Position numbers and translations under genes: made by a program
Assembly: GCA_003529705.1 (NCBI GenBank)
Contig: DPVA01000127.1
Span: 1 to 5,835 of the forward strand
DNA length: 5,835 nucleotides
Source: Gammaproteobacteria bacterium
GTDB taxonomy: Bacteria; Pseudomonadota; Gammaproteobacteria; Arenicellales; UBA868
Reading direction: 5' to 3'
Notes under the pieces: model-generated
Database searches by the model: none
Seen by the model: only the letters and a program-made list of their open reading frames with translations
What the model was told of the DNA's origin: nothing
Part shown: piece after piece, positions 1-5,603 of the stretch
How positions within the stretch are numbered: position 1 is the stretch's first letter
Layout of the letters: each line of letters begins with the position of its first letter

Positions 1-40
1 AACCCCATTGCGGTGCGCTACCAGGCTGCGCTACGCCCCG
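1..40 (-). tRNA. tRNA-Pro(GGG), 5' part only, truncated by the window edge
   Basis: Read on the minus strand from 40 to 1, this gives a normal tRNA 5' half. The acceptor arm is CGGGGCG, followed by TA, and the D stem GCGC/GCGC encloses a loop with the GG pair. The anticodon stem strand is CCGCA and the loop is ATGGGGT, which puts GGG at positions 34-36 with G37 after it. The GGG anticodon reads CCC and related proline codons. A C at position 1, implying a C1-G72 pair, is typical of bacterial tRNA-Pro. The sequence stops just after the anticodon loop, so the 3' half, T arm and CCA status are not visible. It starts 21 nt after the merR stop and may be co-transcribed with the upstream genes and then processed by RNase P, which is inference. 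Confidence 0.93.
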
Positions 41-61
41 GAATTCTGTAATTGTAAATCA

Positions 62-427
62 CTAGGCCTTAAGAAGTTTTGAGATTTGGTCTAGTTCGTC
101 AACGAGTTGGTTGACGTCAGAATTAGTGAGAAGCTCATCCAGACCTTCAGCTTTTTCGGAAGTCGCCGCACTAAGCTGGTTGCAGGCGCCACTAATCGTA
201 TAACCCTCAATATAGAGAAGTTTCCGAATCGTCCGGATCAGTTCAACCTCATGACGTTGGTAGTATCTGCGGTTACCCCGGCGCTTAACCGGTTGGAGTT
301 GCGGAAACTCCTGTTCCCAGTAGCGAAGTACATGTGGCTTGACCGCGCATAACTGCCCAACTTCGCCGATCGTGAAATAACGTTTCCCAGGAATCGGCGG
401 TAAATCCTCGGCGCCTGGGTCCAGCAT
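62..427 (-). CDS. Small MerR-family transcriptional regulator, no effector domain
   Basis: A 121-residue protein with an N-terminal MerR-type winged helix-turn-helix. The helix-turn-helix starts at about residue 18 (YFTIGEV), continues through VKPHVLRYWE, and has the wing motif RRGNRRYY at about residues 49-56. The helix after it (EVELIRTIRKLLYIEGYTI) is also typical. The remaining 35 or so residues could only form a short dimerisation helix; no cysteine-based metal site or ligand-binding domain is present. Genes of this type sit next to ihfA in many non-enteric proteobacteria, but I know of no established target. Start choice: the ATG at 427 gives a protein beginning MLDPGAEDLPPIPGKRYF, which fits relatives as I recall them. 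A GTG at 433 would add two residues and overlap the ihfA stop as GTGA. Neither start has a clear ribosome-binding site, so translation is probably coupled to ihfA. Confidence 0.93.
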   Translation of the reverse strand: MLDPGAEDLPPIPGKRYFTIGEVGQLCAVKPHVLRYWEQEFPQLQPVKRRGNRRYYQRHEVELIRTIRKLLYIEGYTISGACNQLSAATSEKAEGLDELLTNSDVNQLVDELDQISKLLKA

Positions 428-429
428 CG

Positions 430-777
430 TCACGATGACGAACTCTGCTGATCAACAGTCGCTTTGATGTGACTGGTGTTGGCACCGACTTGATCTTTAA
501 CCTTCTGGCTGGCGCGATAGGTCACTACCCTTCGCGCACAAACCGGAACAGCCTCACCGGTTTTCGGGTTCCGGCCCGGTCGACTGTTTTTCTCGCGGAT
601 GGAAAATCCCCCAAAACCCGATAACTTGACACTCTCCCCGGATTCCAATGATTGGCGGATTTTCTCAAAGAAGAGTTCAACAAATTCTTTGGCTTCCCGC
701 TTGTTGAGGCCAAGTTCGTTGAAAAGTGTGTTAGCTAGATCGGCTTTTGTAATTGTGCTATTCATTATTTTTGGCAT
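430..777 (-). CDS. ihfA: Integration host factor subunit alpha
   Basis: A 115-residue DNABII-family protein that pairs with IHF-beta (not in the window) to bind and sharply bend DNA in recombination, replication and transcription. The N-terminal dimerisation helices carry [20 protein letters not shown] (about residues 22-41), followed by VKLSGFGGF and the DNA-binding arm motif [10 protein letters not shown] (residues 66-75). Pro71 matches the intercalating Pro65 of E. coli IHF-alpha. [10 protein letters not shown] then matches the family's TARRVVTFR strand. The alpha rather than beta or HU assignment rests on this close match and on its place after pheT, as in E. coli. The C-terminal tail is longer than in E. 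coli and ends in a run of four serines. The ATG at 777 is chosen because AGGG lies 13 nt upstream; the ATG at 765 gives a length nearer the family's usual N-terminus but has no ribosome-binding site. Confidence 0.97.
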   Translation of the reverse strand: MPKIMNSTITKADLANTLFNELGLNKREAKEFVELFFEKIRQSLESGESVKLSGFGGFSIREKNSRPGRNPKTGEAVPVCARRVVTYRASQKVKDQVGANTSHIKATVDQQSSSS

Positions 778-910
778 AGCTGGCGCGGTACCCTGTCGCG
801 CTGCATAACCCGTTACGCTCCACTGAGCACTGTCCTCGGTTTATACCTGGAGAGAGCCCAGGGAAATCCTAACCTCAATCCGCAGCGCGGGTTAACCCTT
901 ACCAGTTGTT
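778..910 (-). other. 133-nt non-coding gap, ihfA leader region
   Basis: In E. coli ihfA follows pheT almost directly, whereas here 133 nt intervene without a credible ORF. The minus-strand RNA could form several pairings. CGCGCTGC (889 to 882) is exactly complementary to GCAGCGCG (804 to 797), and TAACCCG (893 to 887 on +) to CGGGTTA (812 to 806). The two pairings cross each other and overlap by two bases. There is also a local hairpin with 5-bp arms CCTGG/CCAGG (846-862), and beside it a TATAAA (840-845) without a good -35 element. No U-tract terminator is present. The region may hold an ihfA promoter or a regulatory leader, but neither is demonstrated by the sequence. Confidence 0.5.
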
Positions 911-3292
911 TTAAGAAGAGCGAAGTTCGCCTCCAACTTCTTCCCGAATTTTCTCCAAAACAGTCTCGATAAGACGATCAACTTCCTCATCTGTAAGATT
1001 GCGGGAATTCGACTGCAACGTCAAGCGATATGTCAGGGATTTTTTTTGAGCCTCAACCACTGGACCCTCATAAAAATCGATCAGTTCAAGAGACACCATC
1101 AGTGCTTGGGCAGAAGATTCGATACACCCGCGGACGTCAGCCGAAGGGATCGACTTCGGTATTATCAGCGAAATGTCGCGGTTCGTAGCGGGATAACGGG
1201 ATGTTGCACGATGCTGCGGGATATTTCCCTGTTGGAGTTTTTCCCAATTCAACTCAAACCCAAACACCGGACTGGCAATATCGAATTCAGCAAGAAAAAT
1301 ACTGGAAATCCGGCCGATCCGGCCGATGGTCTGACCTCGCCTGGTGATCTCGGCGTATTGCCCTGACTGATATGCGGAGTGTCTGCCTTCCGCGTAAATC
1401 AGATCTAGTTTTCCTTGAAGAACTTGCGTGAGATCTTCGACATCGCCCTTGAGGTCAAAAAAATCTACGCCCCGTTGGCCCTGATCCCAATTGATCCCAA
1501 CTGCCGAGCCGAAAACTACGCCGCCAAGCCACTGTTCCTCCCGGATCTTCTTACCCTTTTTGGCATAAACATGGCCCGTTTCGAAAAGTCGAATATCACG
1601 AACCTGTCGGCGCGCATTATGGGCCAGCGCTCCAAGGAGTCCAGGAAGGAGAGACACCCGCATCTCCGCCATGTGGACGGAGATAGGATTTTTTAGTTTC
1701 ACAACACTTTGTCGGCCACGAACGTGTCTTTGAAGATCCGGGGAAACAAAGCTGTAGGTAATCGCCTCTCGATACCCTCTTTCGACCAGAAAATCTTTCA
1801 CCCGGTCTAATGGAATATGACCCTCTGGTGCAAGTCCCCGACTGGCCACAACCTTCGGACGGTTAAGTGGAAAGTATTCGTAACCAATGACCCGTGCTAC
1901 CTCTTCGACCAGATCATGTTCGGCTGTAATGTCAAATCGATGGCTGGGGGGTTTTACTCGCACCCCGGCCTTAACCGACTGACAGTCCATTCCCAGTGCG
2001 GCGAACACAGCCGAGATTTTTCTATTCGAGATCTTGGCACCCAGCATTCTCTCCAGTCGGGAAGCGCGCAACGTTACCCAACCCCGTTTAGGTAGGCGAC
2101 CCGGCTCAACCGCTTCAACTCGTGGACCGCAAATACCGCCGCAGATTTGGTGCACCAGCGTACTCGCGCGCTCGATCGCCTTCGCAGGCAGTTGAAAGTC
2201 AACGCCGCGTTCAAAACGATGGGAGGCGTCGGTATTGATGGTATACCGTCGGGCGGTTCCGGCAATCCCGTCCGGATCAAAAAAGGCAGCCTCAAGAAAT
2301 ATCGCCCGGGTCCGCTCGTGAATTTTCGTGCTCGCGCCTCCTTTGACTCCTGCAAGCGCCACAGCACCCGAGCGATCCGTAATTACTAACGCGTCGGGGT
2401 TTAATGTAATTCGCTCGCCGTCAAGGAGCTTGATTCGCTCACCCGGCTTTGCCGGGCGCACAAGGATGTCACCTTTAAGTCGGTTGCTATCGAATGCGTG
2501 CATCGGTTGTCCAATTTCAAGCATTACATAATTGGTAATGTCGACGAGCGCATCGATACTCCGCAACCCTGCCCTCCTAAGCCGCTCCCGAAGAAGGTCC
2601 GGAGTCCGCACGCCAGGTTGCACCTGCGTGATAGTGCGGCCAACATAGCGCGCACACGCGCCCTGGCTGTCCAGGATGACTACTCGAGATTTCGAACCTG
2701 TCGATCTGACGGGGGAGAGTTTAGGCTCCTGGACGGAGCCGCCGGTTAATGCGGCGACTTCCCTGGCAATCCCGAGCATGCTAAGGCAGTCACCACGATT
2801 CGGAGTCAGTTCGACCTCCAGAAGTCGGTCGGGAAGCGCCAGATGCGGGTTTAAAGGGGCTCCGGGCTGGAGTTCAGGATCCAGCACCAAAAGTCCGCTC
2901 GATTGCTCTTCAAGACCAAGTTCAGCGGCAGAGCACAACATGCCTGCGGACATTTGACCCCGGATCACCGCCCTACTAATTTTGGACCCCGACGGCAGGC
3001 GGGTCCGACTTCTAGCAAATGGAACGACGATCCCCTCAGAAGCGTTCGGGGCGCCGCAAACCACCTGATGGGTTTTTGAATCACCGGCATCGATTCGGCA
3101 GAGCGTCAATCCATCCGCGTCGGGGTGTGGCGCAATCTTGCGAATATGTCCGGCGACTATATATCTGGATAGAGGTGGGATTTCCTCAATGACACCGGTC
3201 TCAAGCCCAGCGGCGGTCAAGATTTCCGGCAAAGAGTCGAAGGAGCGGTCGAACTCTACCCATTCGCGTAGCCAGTTTTCGCTAATGATCAT
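911..3292 (-). CDS. pheT: Phenylalanine--tRNA ligase beta subunit
   Basis: A 793-residue beta chain of the cytoplasmic (alpha-beta)2 phenylalanyl-tRNA synthetase, almost exactly the E. coli length (795). It begins with the conserved NWLREWV. An EMAP/Trbp-like tRNA-binding domain spans about residues 40-150 (HPDADGLTLCRIDAG, VVCGAPN). The B3/B4 editing domain (about 210-395), which hydrolyses Tyr-tRNA(Phe), follows. Its editing-pocket residues fall on the E. coli numbers: His265 in QPMHAF, Glu334 in FLEAAFF, Thr354 and Ala356 in NTDASHR, so proofreading should be intact. Next come a B5 domain (about 402-475), a catalytic-like inactive core, and a C-terminal FDX-ACB anticodon-binding domain (about 697-790, beginning SRYPATNRDIS). 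The ATG at 3292 lies 12 nt after the pheS stop with only a weak ribosome-binding site, consistent with coupled translation of the two subunits. No frameshift or truncation is seen. Confidence 0.98.
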   Translation of the reverse strand: MIISENWLREWVEFDRSFDSLPEILTAAGLETGVIEEIPPLSRYIVAGHIRKIAPHPDADGLTLCRIDAGDSKTHQVVCGAPNASEGIVVPFARSRTRLPSGSKISRAVIRGQMSAGMLCSAAELGLEEQSSGLLVLDPELQPGAPLNPHLALPDRLLEVELTPNRGDCLSMLGIAREVAALTGGSVQEPKLSPVRSTGSKSRVVILDSQGACARYVGRTITQVQPGVRTPDLLRERLRRAGLRSIDALVDITNYVMLEIGQPMHAFDSNRLKGDILVRPAKPGERIKLLDGERITLNPDALVITDRSGAVALAGVKGGASTKIHERTRAIFLEAAFFDPDGIAGTARRYTINTDASHRFERGVDFQLPAKAIERASTLVHQICGGICGPRVEAVEPGRLPKRGWVTLRASRLERMLGAKISNRKISAVFAALGMDCQSVKAGVRVKPPSHRFDITAEHDLVEEVARVIGYEYFPLNRPKVVASRGLAPEGHIPLDRVKDFLVERGYREAITYSFVSPDLQRHVRGRQSVVKLKNPISVHMAEMRVSLLPGLLGALAHNARRQVRDIRLFETGHVYAKKGKKIREEQWLGGVVFGSAVGINWDQGQRGVDFFDLKGDVEDLTQVLQGKLDLIYAEGRHSAYQSGQYAEITRRGQTIGRIGRISSIFLAEFDIASPVFGFELNWEKLQQGNIPQHRATSRYPATNRDISLIIPKSIPSADVRGCIESSAQALMVSLELIDFYEGPVVEAQKKSLTYRLTLQSNSRNLTDEEVDRLIETVLEKIREEVGGELRSS

Positions 3293-3304
3293 CGCCGGAT
3301 CGGC

Positions 3305-4336
3305 TCAGCCGAACTGCTGCAAAAATGAGACTTCATTTTCAAAAAAGAGTCGGAGATCATCCACTCCATAGCGCAACATTGCCAGGCGTTCGATCCCAAG
3401 CCCAAAAGCATAGCCGGTATATAACTCATTATCGATACCGACCTGCCTAAAGACTTCTGTGTGCACCATACCGCATCCCAGGACCTCGATCCAACCGCTA
3501 TGTCCGCAGATACGACAGCCTTGGCCCTCGCAAAAAACGCAGCCCATATCCACCTCAGCGGAGGGCTCGGTGAAAGGGAAAAATGAGGGGCGAAAACGTA
3601 CCGGGAGTTCGCGTTCAAAGAACTCCTCCAGAAAAAATACCAAAACACCCTTAAGGTCAGCGAAGGAGATGTCGTCATCTACAGCAAGCCCCTCAACCTG
3701 GTGGAACATCGGGGTGTGCGTAACGTCAGAGTCGCAGCGATATACCCTCCCCGGTGCTATCACGGCGACGGGGGGCGTGTGGGTCTCTAAATACCGTATC
3801 TGAACCGGCGAGGTGTGCGTTCGGAGCACGGTCTCATCCGAGACATAAAACGTGTCATGCATGGCGCGCGCCGGGTGATTTTTCGGAATATTGAGGGCCT
3901 CGAAGTTATGGAAGTCGTCCTCAATTTCTGGTCCATACGCCACGTCGAAGCCAGCGCGAGTAAAGATTTTCTCAATCCGTCTCAACGTCCGACTCACAGG
4001 ATGCAGAGAGCCCGCGTGACGCGTCCTCCCGGGAAGCGTCACGTCGACTTTCTGTGCCTCAATCTTGGCTTGGCGCTCCTCTTCTTTTACCCCGGCAGAT
4101 CTCTGCGCCAGAGCGTTTGCCAGCTCGTCGCGGATACGGTTAACGGCTGCGCCAAATTCCCTGCGCAACTGGAGGGGCTGCGCACCAATTAGCTTTAATT
4201 TCGCGGTGACGGTACCCTGGCGCCCAAGCAGTGCCACTCTGAGTTGCTCGACTGCCGCTGAGTTGGGGGCGCCAGCAATATCTGAAAGACCGTCATCCAG
4301 GAGGCGATTCAGTTCTGCGATAGGACTGACGTTCAT
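3305..4336 (-). CDS. pheS: Phenylalanine--tRNA ligase alpha subunit
   Basis: A 343-residue catalytic alpha chain that activates phenylalanine with ATP and charges tRNA(Phe). An N-terminal coiled-coil arm (about residues 1-95) is followed by the class II core. Motif 1 is around HPVSRTLRRIEKIF (112-125). Motif 2 is TSPVQIRYLE through APGRVYRCDSDVTHTPMFHQVEG. Motif 3 is GLGIERLAMLRYGVDDLR (about 312-329). The phenylalanine pocket motifs FFPFTEPSAEVD and YAFG are intact, and the alanine in YAFG matches E. coli Ala294. Unlike E. coli PheS, it carries a four-cysteine segment (Cys266, 269, 274, 277) before GWIEVLGCGMVH; Bacillus-type PheS has a similar segment. Start choice: the ATG at 4336 has AAGGG five nt upstream, whereas an in-frame TTG just before it is too close to that site. 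An intrinsic terminator lies immediately upstream. Confidence 0.98.
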   Translation of the reverse strand: MNVSPIAELNRLLDDGLSDIAGAPNSAAVEQLRVALLGRQGTVTAKLKLIGAQPLQLRREFGAAVNRIRDELANALAQRSAGVKEEERQAKIEAQKVDVTLPGRTRHAGSLHPVSRTLRRIEKIFTRAGFDVAYGPEIEDDFHNFEALNIPKNHPARAMHDTFYVSDETVLRTHTSPVQIRYLETHTPPVAVIAPGRVYRCDSDVTHTPMFHQVEGLAVDDDISFADLKGVLVFFLEEFFERELPVRFRPSFFPFTEPSAEVDMGCVFCEGQGCRICGHSGWIEVLGCGMVHTEVFRQVGIDNELYTGYAFGLGIERLAMLRYGVDDLRLFFENEVSFLQQFG

Positions 4337-4341
4337 CAAAA

Positions 4342-4346
4342 CCCTT
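4342..4346 (-). promoter_or_regulatory. Ribosome-binding site of pheS
   Basis: AAGGG on the minus strand sits five nt before the ATG at 4336. It decides the start against the adjacent TTG at 4339, which would leave only two nt of spacing. It is also complementary to CCCTT at 4365-4361, in the 3' arm and T-tract of the upstream terminator. Confidence 0.75.
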
Positions 4347-4351
4347 ATATT

Positions 4352-4388
4352 GAAATAAAAAAGGGAAAGGTGAGTAGTGCCTTTCCCT
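4352..4388 (-). terminator. Rho-independent terminator before pheS, probable pheST attenuator
   Basis: On the minus strand AGGGAAAGG (4388-4380) pairs perfectly with CCTTTCCCT (4370-4362) across a 9-nt loop, and the 3' arm runs into TTTTTTATTT. It lies between the rplT stop and the pheS ribosome-binding site, the same place as the E. coli pheST attenuator. In E. coli a Phe-rich leader peptide (pheM) controls readthrough. Here the interval from the rplT stop to the hairpin has no ATG, GTG or TTG start and no Phe codon in any usable reading, so control, if it exists, would work differently. It may also simply reduce pheST relative to rplT by partial readthrough. An A-rich stretch upstream and the flanking TTTT on the + side give weak bidirectional character. 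Confidence 0.88.
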
Positions 4389-4393
4389 GATTT

Positions 4394-4414
4394 TACGCCT
4401 CGTTCTCGGGCGTA
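4394..4414 (-). other. Small hairpin just downstream of rplT
   Basis: TACGCC and GGCGTA form a perfect 6-bp stem with a 9-nt loop on the minus strand (4414-4394), six bases upstream of the terminator stem. It has no T-tract. It could protect the 3' end of the terminated rplT transcript or be part of the attenuator leader; which one cannot be told from sequence. Confidence 0.45.
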
Positions 4415-4432
4415 TTCCTTTGTGTTGCAGGA

Positions 4433-4792
4433 TCAGGCAGCGAGCGCAGCTTTGGCCCTCTGTGCTAGTGCGGCAAATGCTACCTCATCGTTAACTGCCA
4501 TGTCGGCAAGAACTTTACGGTCCAGTGAGATGTTCGCTTTATCCAGCCCATCGATAAACCGGCTGTAACTAAGGTCGTGTACGCGGGCCGCAGCGTTAAT
4601 CCGGACGATCCAGAGTGTCCTGAATTGCCGCTTCCGCTGGCGACGGTCTCGATAGGCGTACTGCTCCGCCTTCATAACAGCCTGATTCGCGACGCGGAAT
4701 ACATTTTTCCGGGCACCGCGATAACCCTTGGCCCGAGAAATCACTTTATTATGACGGGCCTTGGCCGTTACTGCTCGTTTTACTCTAGGCAT
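4433..4792 (-). CDS. rplT: Large ribosomal subunit protein L20
   Basis: A 119-residue, strongly basic protein (E. coli L20 has 118 residues) that binds 23S rRNA early and is required for 50S assembly. The long basic N-terminal helix carries [14 protein letters not shown] and [19 protein letters not shown]. The signature [18 protein letters not shown] (about residues 45-62) is followed by RINAAAR, and the globular C-terminal domain with SYSRFIDGL and [10 protein letters not shown] completes the fold. In E. coli L20 also represses translation of rpmI-rplT by binding a structured RNA upstream of rpmI; the equivalent fold is not obvious here. The start ATG at 4792 has only a weak AGAG about 8 nt upstream, so coupling with rpmI 43 nt upstream is likely. 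A terminator follows the gene. Confidence 0.99.
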   Translation of the reverse strand: MPRVKRAVTAKARHNKVISRAKGYRGARKNVFRVANQAVMKAEQYAYRDRRQRKRQFRTLWIVRINAAARVHDLSYSRFIDGLDKANISLDRKVLADMAVNDEVAFAALAQRAKAALAA

Positions 4793-4832
4793 CGTTTTGC
4801 TCTATTAAGGTTCTTATTGCGGCTGGGTCTCG

Positions 4833-4848
4833 GCCTTAGGCATAAGGC
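4833..4848 (-). other. Stem-loop over the rpmI stop codon
   Basis: On the minus strand GCCTTA (4848-4843), a TGCC loop, and TAAGGC (4838-4833) make a perfect 6-bp, 4-nt-loop hairpin. Its 3' arm begins with the TAA stop of rpmI. Ribosomes finishing rpmI would melt it, which fits translational coupling to rplT, whose own ribosome-binding site is weak. The conserved LPYA codons supply the 5' arm, so part of the symmetry may be coincidental. Confidence 0.4.
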
Positions 4849-5033
4849 AGCATTTTCCGCACCGCTGCCTGATCCGCGGGGTCGACCAGAAGTCCCTCGC
4901 GCAAATGACGCTTCCGCTTCGTCGACTTCTTCGTCAGAATATGATTTAGGTAGCCCTGCGAGCGCTTAAACTTCCCCGTCGCGGTCCGGCTGAACCGCTT
5001 AGCGGCCCCTCTATTGGTTTTAAGTTTTGGCAT
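4836..5033 (-). CDS. rpmI: Large ribosomal subunit protein L35
   Basis: A 65-residue basic protein, the same length as E. coli L35, part of the 50S subunit. The N-terminus [14 protein letters not shown] and the central [15 protein letters not shown] (about residues 31-45) are the family signatures, and it ends LPYA as in E. coli. The ATG at 5033 is 33 nt after the infC stop. A weak AAAGA precedes it, so expression probably depends on infC-rpmI-rplT co-transcription. The middle and C-terminal region ([16 protein letters not shown]) is more divergent from E. coli than the rest, as is usual for the family. Confidence 0.98.
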   Translation of the reverse strand: MPKLKTNRGAAKRFSRTATGKFKRSQGYLNHILTKKSTKRKRHLREGLLVDPADQAAVRKMLPYA

Positions 5034-5066
5034 CGTCTTTAATCCGTAAACTTTGATTGGCCATGC

Positions 5067-5585
5067 TCAGTGCTTTGCAGGCGCTAATACCATCACCATC
5101 TGTCGTCCTTCCATCTTCGGCATTTGCTCAACGACGCCGATCTCTTTTAGATCCTCTTCAACCCGCTTCAACATCTCCATCCCAAGTTCCTGATGAGCCA
5201 TCTCACGTCCACGGAAACGCAAGGTCACTTTTACCTTATTGCCCGCATCAAGAAAACGCGTGAGATTTCTGACCTTGATGTCATAATCACCAACATCGGT
5301 CCCCGGTCGGAACTTTATCTCCTTGACCGTGATCTGCTTTTGCTTTTTCTTAGATTCCTGCTTTTTCTTCGCGGTTGCGTAAAGAAACTTGCCGTAGTCC
5401 ATCAATCGACAGACTGGCGGTTCTGCGTTCGGCGCGATTTCAACCAAATCCATGCCGCGCTCTTCTGCAATCGTTCGGGCCTCGTCTGGGGAAACAATGC
5501 CTAACTGTTCCCCGGTGTCACTCACGAGTCGAATCTGATCGTAGGTGATATCGTCGTTGAGTCTTTGCTCTTTTGTTCCGGCTAT
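5067..5585 (-). CDS. infC: Translation initiation factor IF-3, probable AUA start
   Basis: A 172-residue IF3 that binds the 30S subunit, keeps it apart from 50S and proofreads the start codon and initiator tRNA. The N-terminal domain (about residues 5-75) holds [16 protein letters not shown]-like [17 protein letters not shown] and the MDYGKFLY tyrosines (Tyr64, Tyr69). A lysine-rich linker ([13 protein letters not shown]) follows, then the C-terminal domain with [10 protein letters not shown] and the signature [12 protein letters not shown] (about 120-131), ending [11 protein letters not shown]. No in-frame ATG precedes the conserved domain. ATA at 5585 lies 8 nt after a strong GGAGG; the in-frame TTGs at 5600 and 5591 overlap or crowd that site. 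infC genes are known for AUU, AUC or AUA starts, through which IF3 represses its own synthesis. If the TTG at 5600 were used, the product would be 177 residues. Confidence 0.97.
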   Translation of the reverse strand: MAGTKEQRLNDDITYDQIRLVSDTGEQLGIVSPDEARTIAEERGMDLVEIAPNAEPPVCRLMDYGKFLYATAKKKQESKKKQKQITVKEIKFRPGTDVGDYDIKVRNLTRFLDAGNKVKVTLRFRGREMAHQELGMEMLKRVEEDLKEIGVVEQMPKMEGRQMVMVLAPAKH

Positions 5586-5593
5586 TGCCAATT

Positions 5594-5598
5594 CCTCC
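5594..5598 (-). promoter_or_regulatory. Strong ribosome-binding site of infC
   Basis: GGAGG on the minus strand, the best Shine-Dalgarno match in the window, is 8 nt before ATA at 5585 and 5 nt after the thrS stop. A strong site paired with a poor start codon is the usual arrangement for infC. It lies largely in the loop of a weak hairpin (5590-5605) with arms AATTC and GAATT. Confidence 0.8.
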
Positions 5599-5603
5599 AA
5601 GAA

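Noticed and set aside
51..56. TACAAT on the minus strand as a promoter for tRNA-Pro
   Set aside because: It ends only 10 nt before the mature tRNA 5' end and has no -35 match at the right distance. A TTGACG further upstream, inside merR, has no matching -10.
840..845. TATAAA on the minus strand as an ihfA -10 promoter element
   Set aside because: No hexamer at 15-18 bp upstream resembles TTGACA, and the extended -10 match is only partial. It is mentioned in the gap entry but not called as a promoter.
1046..3371. Several + strand ORFs of 60-106 codons opposite pheT
   Set aside because: All are antisense to an intact, conserved pheT, lack recognisable domains and have no consistent ribosome-binding sites.
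3289..3678. 129-codon minus-strand ORF overlapping the pheS 3' end
   Set aside because: It lies entirely in another frame of pheS, overlaps the start of pheT and resembles no protein family; it is a shadow of a highly conserved gene.
4346..4356. TATAAG upstream of pheS as a pheST promoter
   Set aside because: The spacing would put the transcript start at the ribosome-binding site itself, and the -35 position falls in the terminator stem with no match.
4389..4432. pheM-like leader peptide between rplT and the terminator
   Set aside because: There is an AAAGGA that looks like a ribosome-binding site, but no ATG, GTG or TTG follows it and no Phe codons precede the hairpin.
5040..5060. Possible IHF box (AATCAA) in the infC-rpmI gap
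   Set aside because: Only the first half of the IHF consensus matches; the TTR half at the right spacing is missing.
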